Assembly: GCA_963578805.1 (NCBI GenBank)
Contig: CAUZDY010000108.1
Span: forward strand, 1-5,258
DNA from: CAUZIB01 sp963578805
GTDB taxonomy: Bacteria; Acidobacteriota; Vicinamibacteria; Vicinamibacterales; UBA8438
Length of the DNA stretch: 5,258 nt
Direction of reading: 5' to 3'
Below the pieces are notes generated by a model. That model was not told the origin of the DNA and searched no databases. It worked only from the letters and a program-made list of their open reading frames with translations. The translations under genes and the position numbers were made by a program. Each line of letters opens with the position of its first letter. Within the stretch, counting starts at the first letter, position 1. Shown here piece by piece: positions 5,237-5,258 of the stretch.

Positions 5237-5258
5237 TCGGATCGGTGTTCAGGAAGAG

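Overview
The window has moderately high GC and dense, compact bacterial genes. It looks like an accessory region or genomic island, because a complete tyrosine recombinase opens it and the remaining genes are small, poorly characterised and share duplicated modules. The organism cannot be fixed from the sequence. The Cys-rich N-terminal arm of the recombinase reminds me of integrases from Acidobacteriota and other soil bacteria, but that is a low-confidence impression.

Layout. Positions 25-1339 (+ strand) hold a phage/island-type integrase whose Shine-Dalgarno sequence sits inside a predicted hairpin. Every other gene I accept is on the - strand and converges on it. Reading along the - strand from the right edge, a compact run comes first: (i) a 366-residue protein (5193-4093), (ii) a 330-residue protein with a C-terminal GIY-YIG nuclease domain (4066-3074), and (iii) a 180-residue DEDDh 3'-5' exonuclease (3057-2515). 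Gaps of 26 and 16 bases suggest one operon. Next come a four-helix membrane protein of unknown function (2379-1975) and a short Sel1-repeat protein (1840-1442). The last two each have a promoter-like TTGAAC-N17-TAGG upstream.

Most interesting point. The first two genes of the operon begin with the same domain of about 128 residues, roughly 73% identical by hand count and without gaps. I do not recognise this domain. It is joined to different C-terminal parts: a GIY-YIG nuclease in one gene, and a TacA/DUF1778-like ribbon-helix-helix segment plus an unknown acidic region in the other. With a proofreading-type exonuclease as third gene and an integrase nearby, this looks like a modular nucleic-acid-processing system. 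A role in defence against, or maintenance of, a mobile element is possible but is inference only.

A second structural theme is an 84-base direct repeat (about 76% identical, spaced exactly 495 bases). It covers the 3' tail of the Sel1 gene and the sequence after it. The second copy lies just beyond the membrane-protein gene, as if a former Sel1-type gene unit had been partly replaced. No rRNA, tRNA, CRISPR array or insertion sequence was seen, and no stretch longer than 300 bases lacks a gene.
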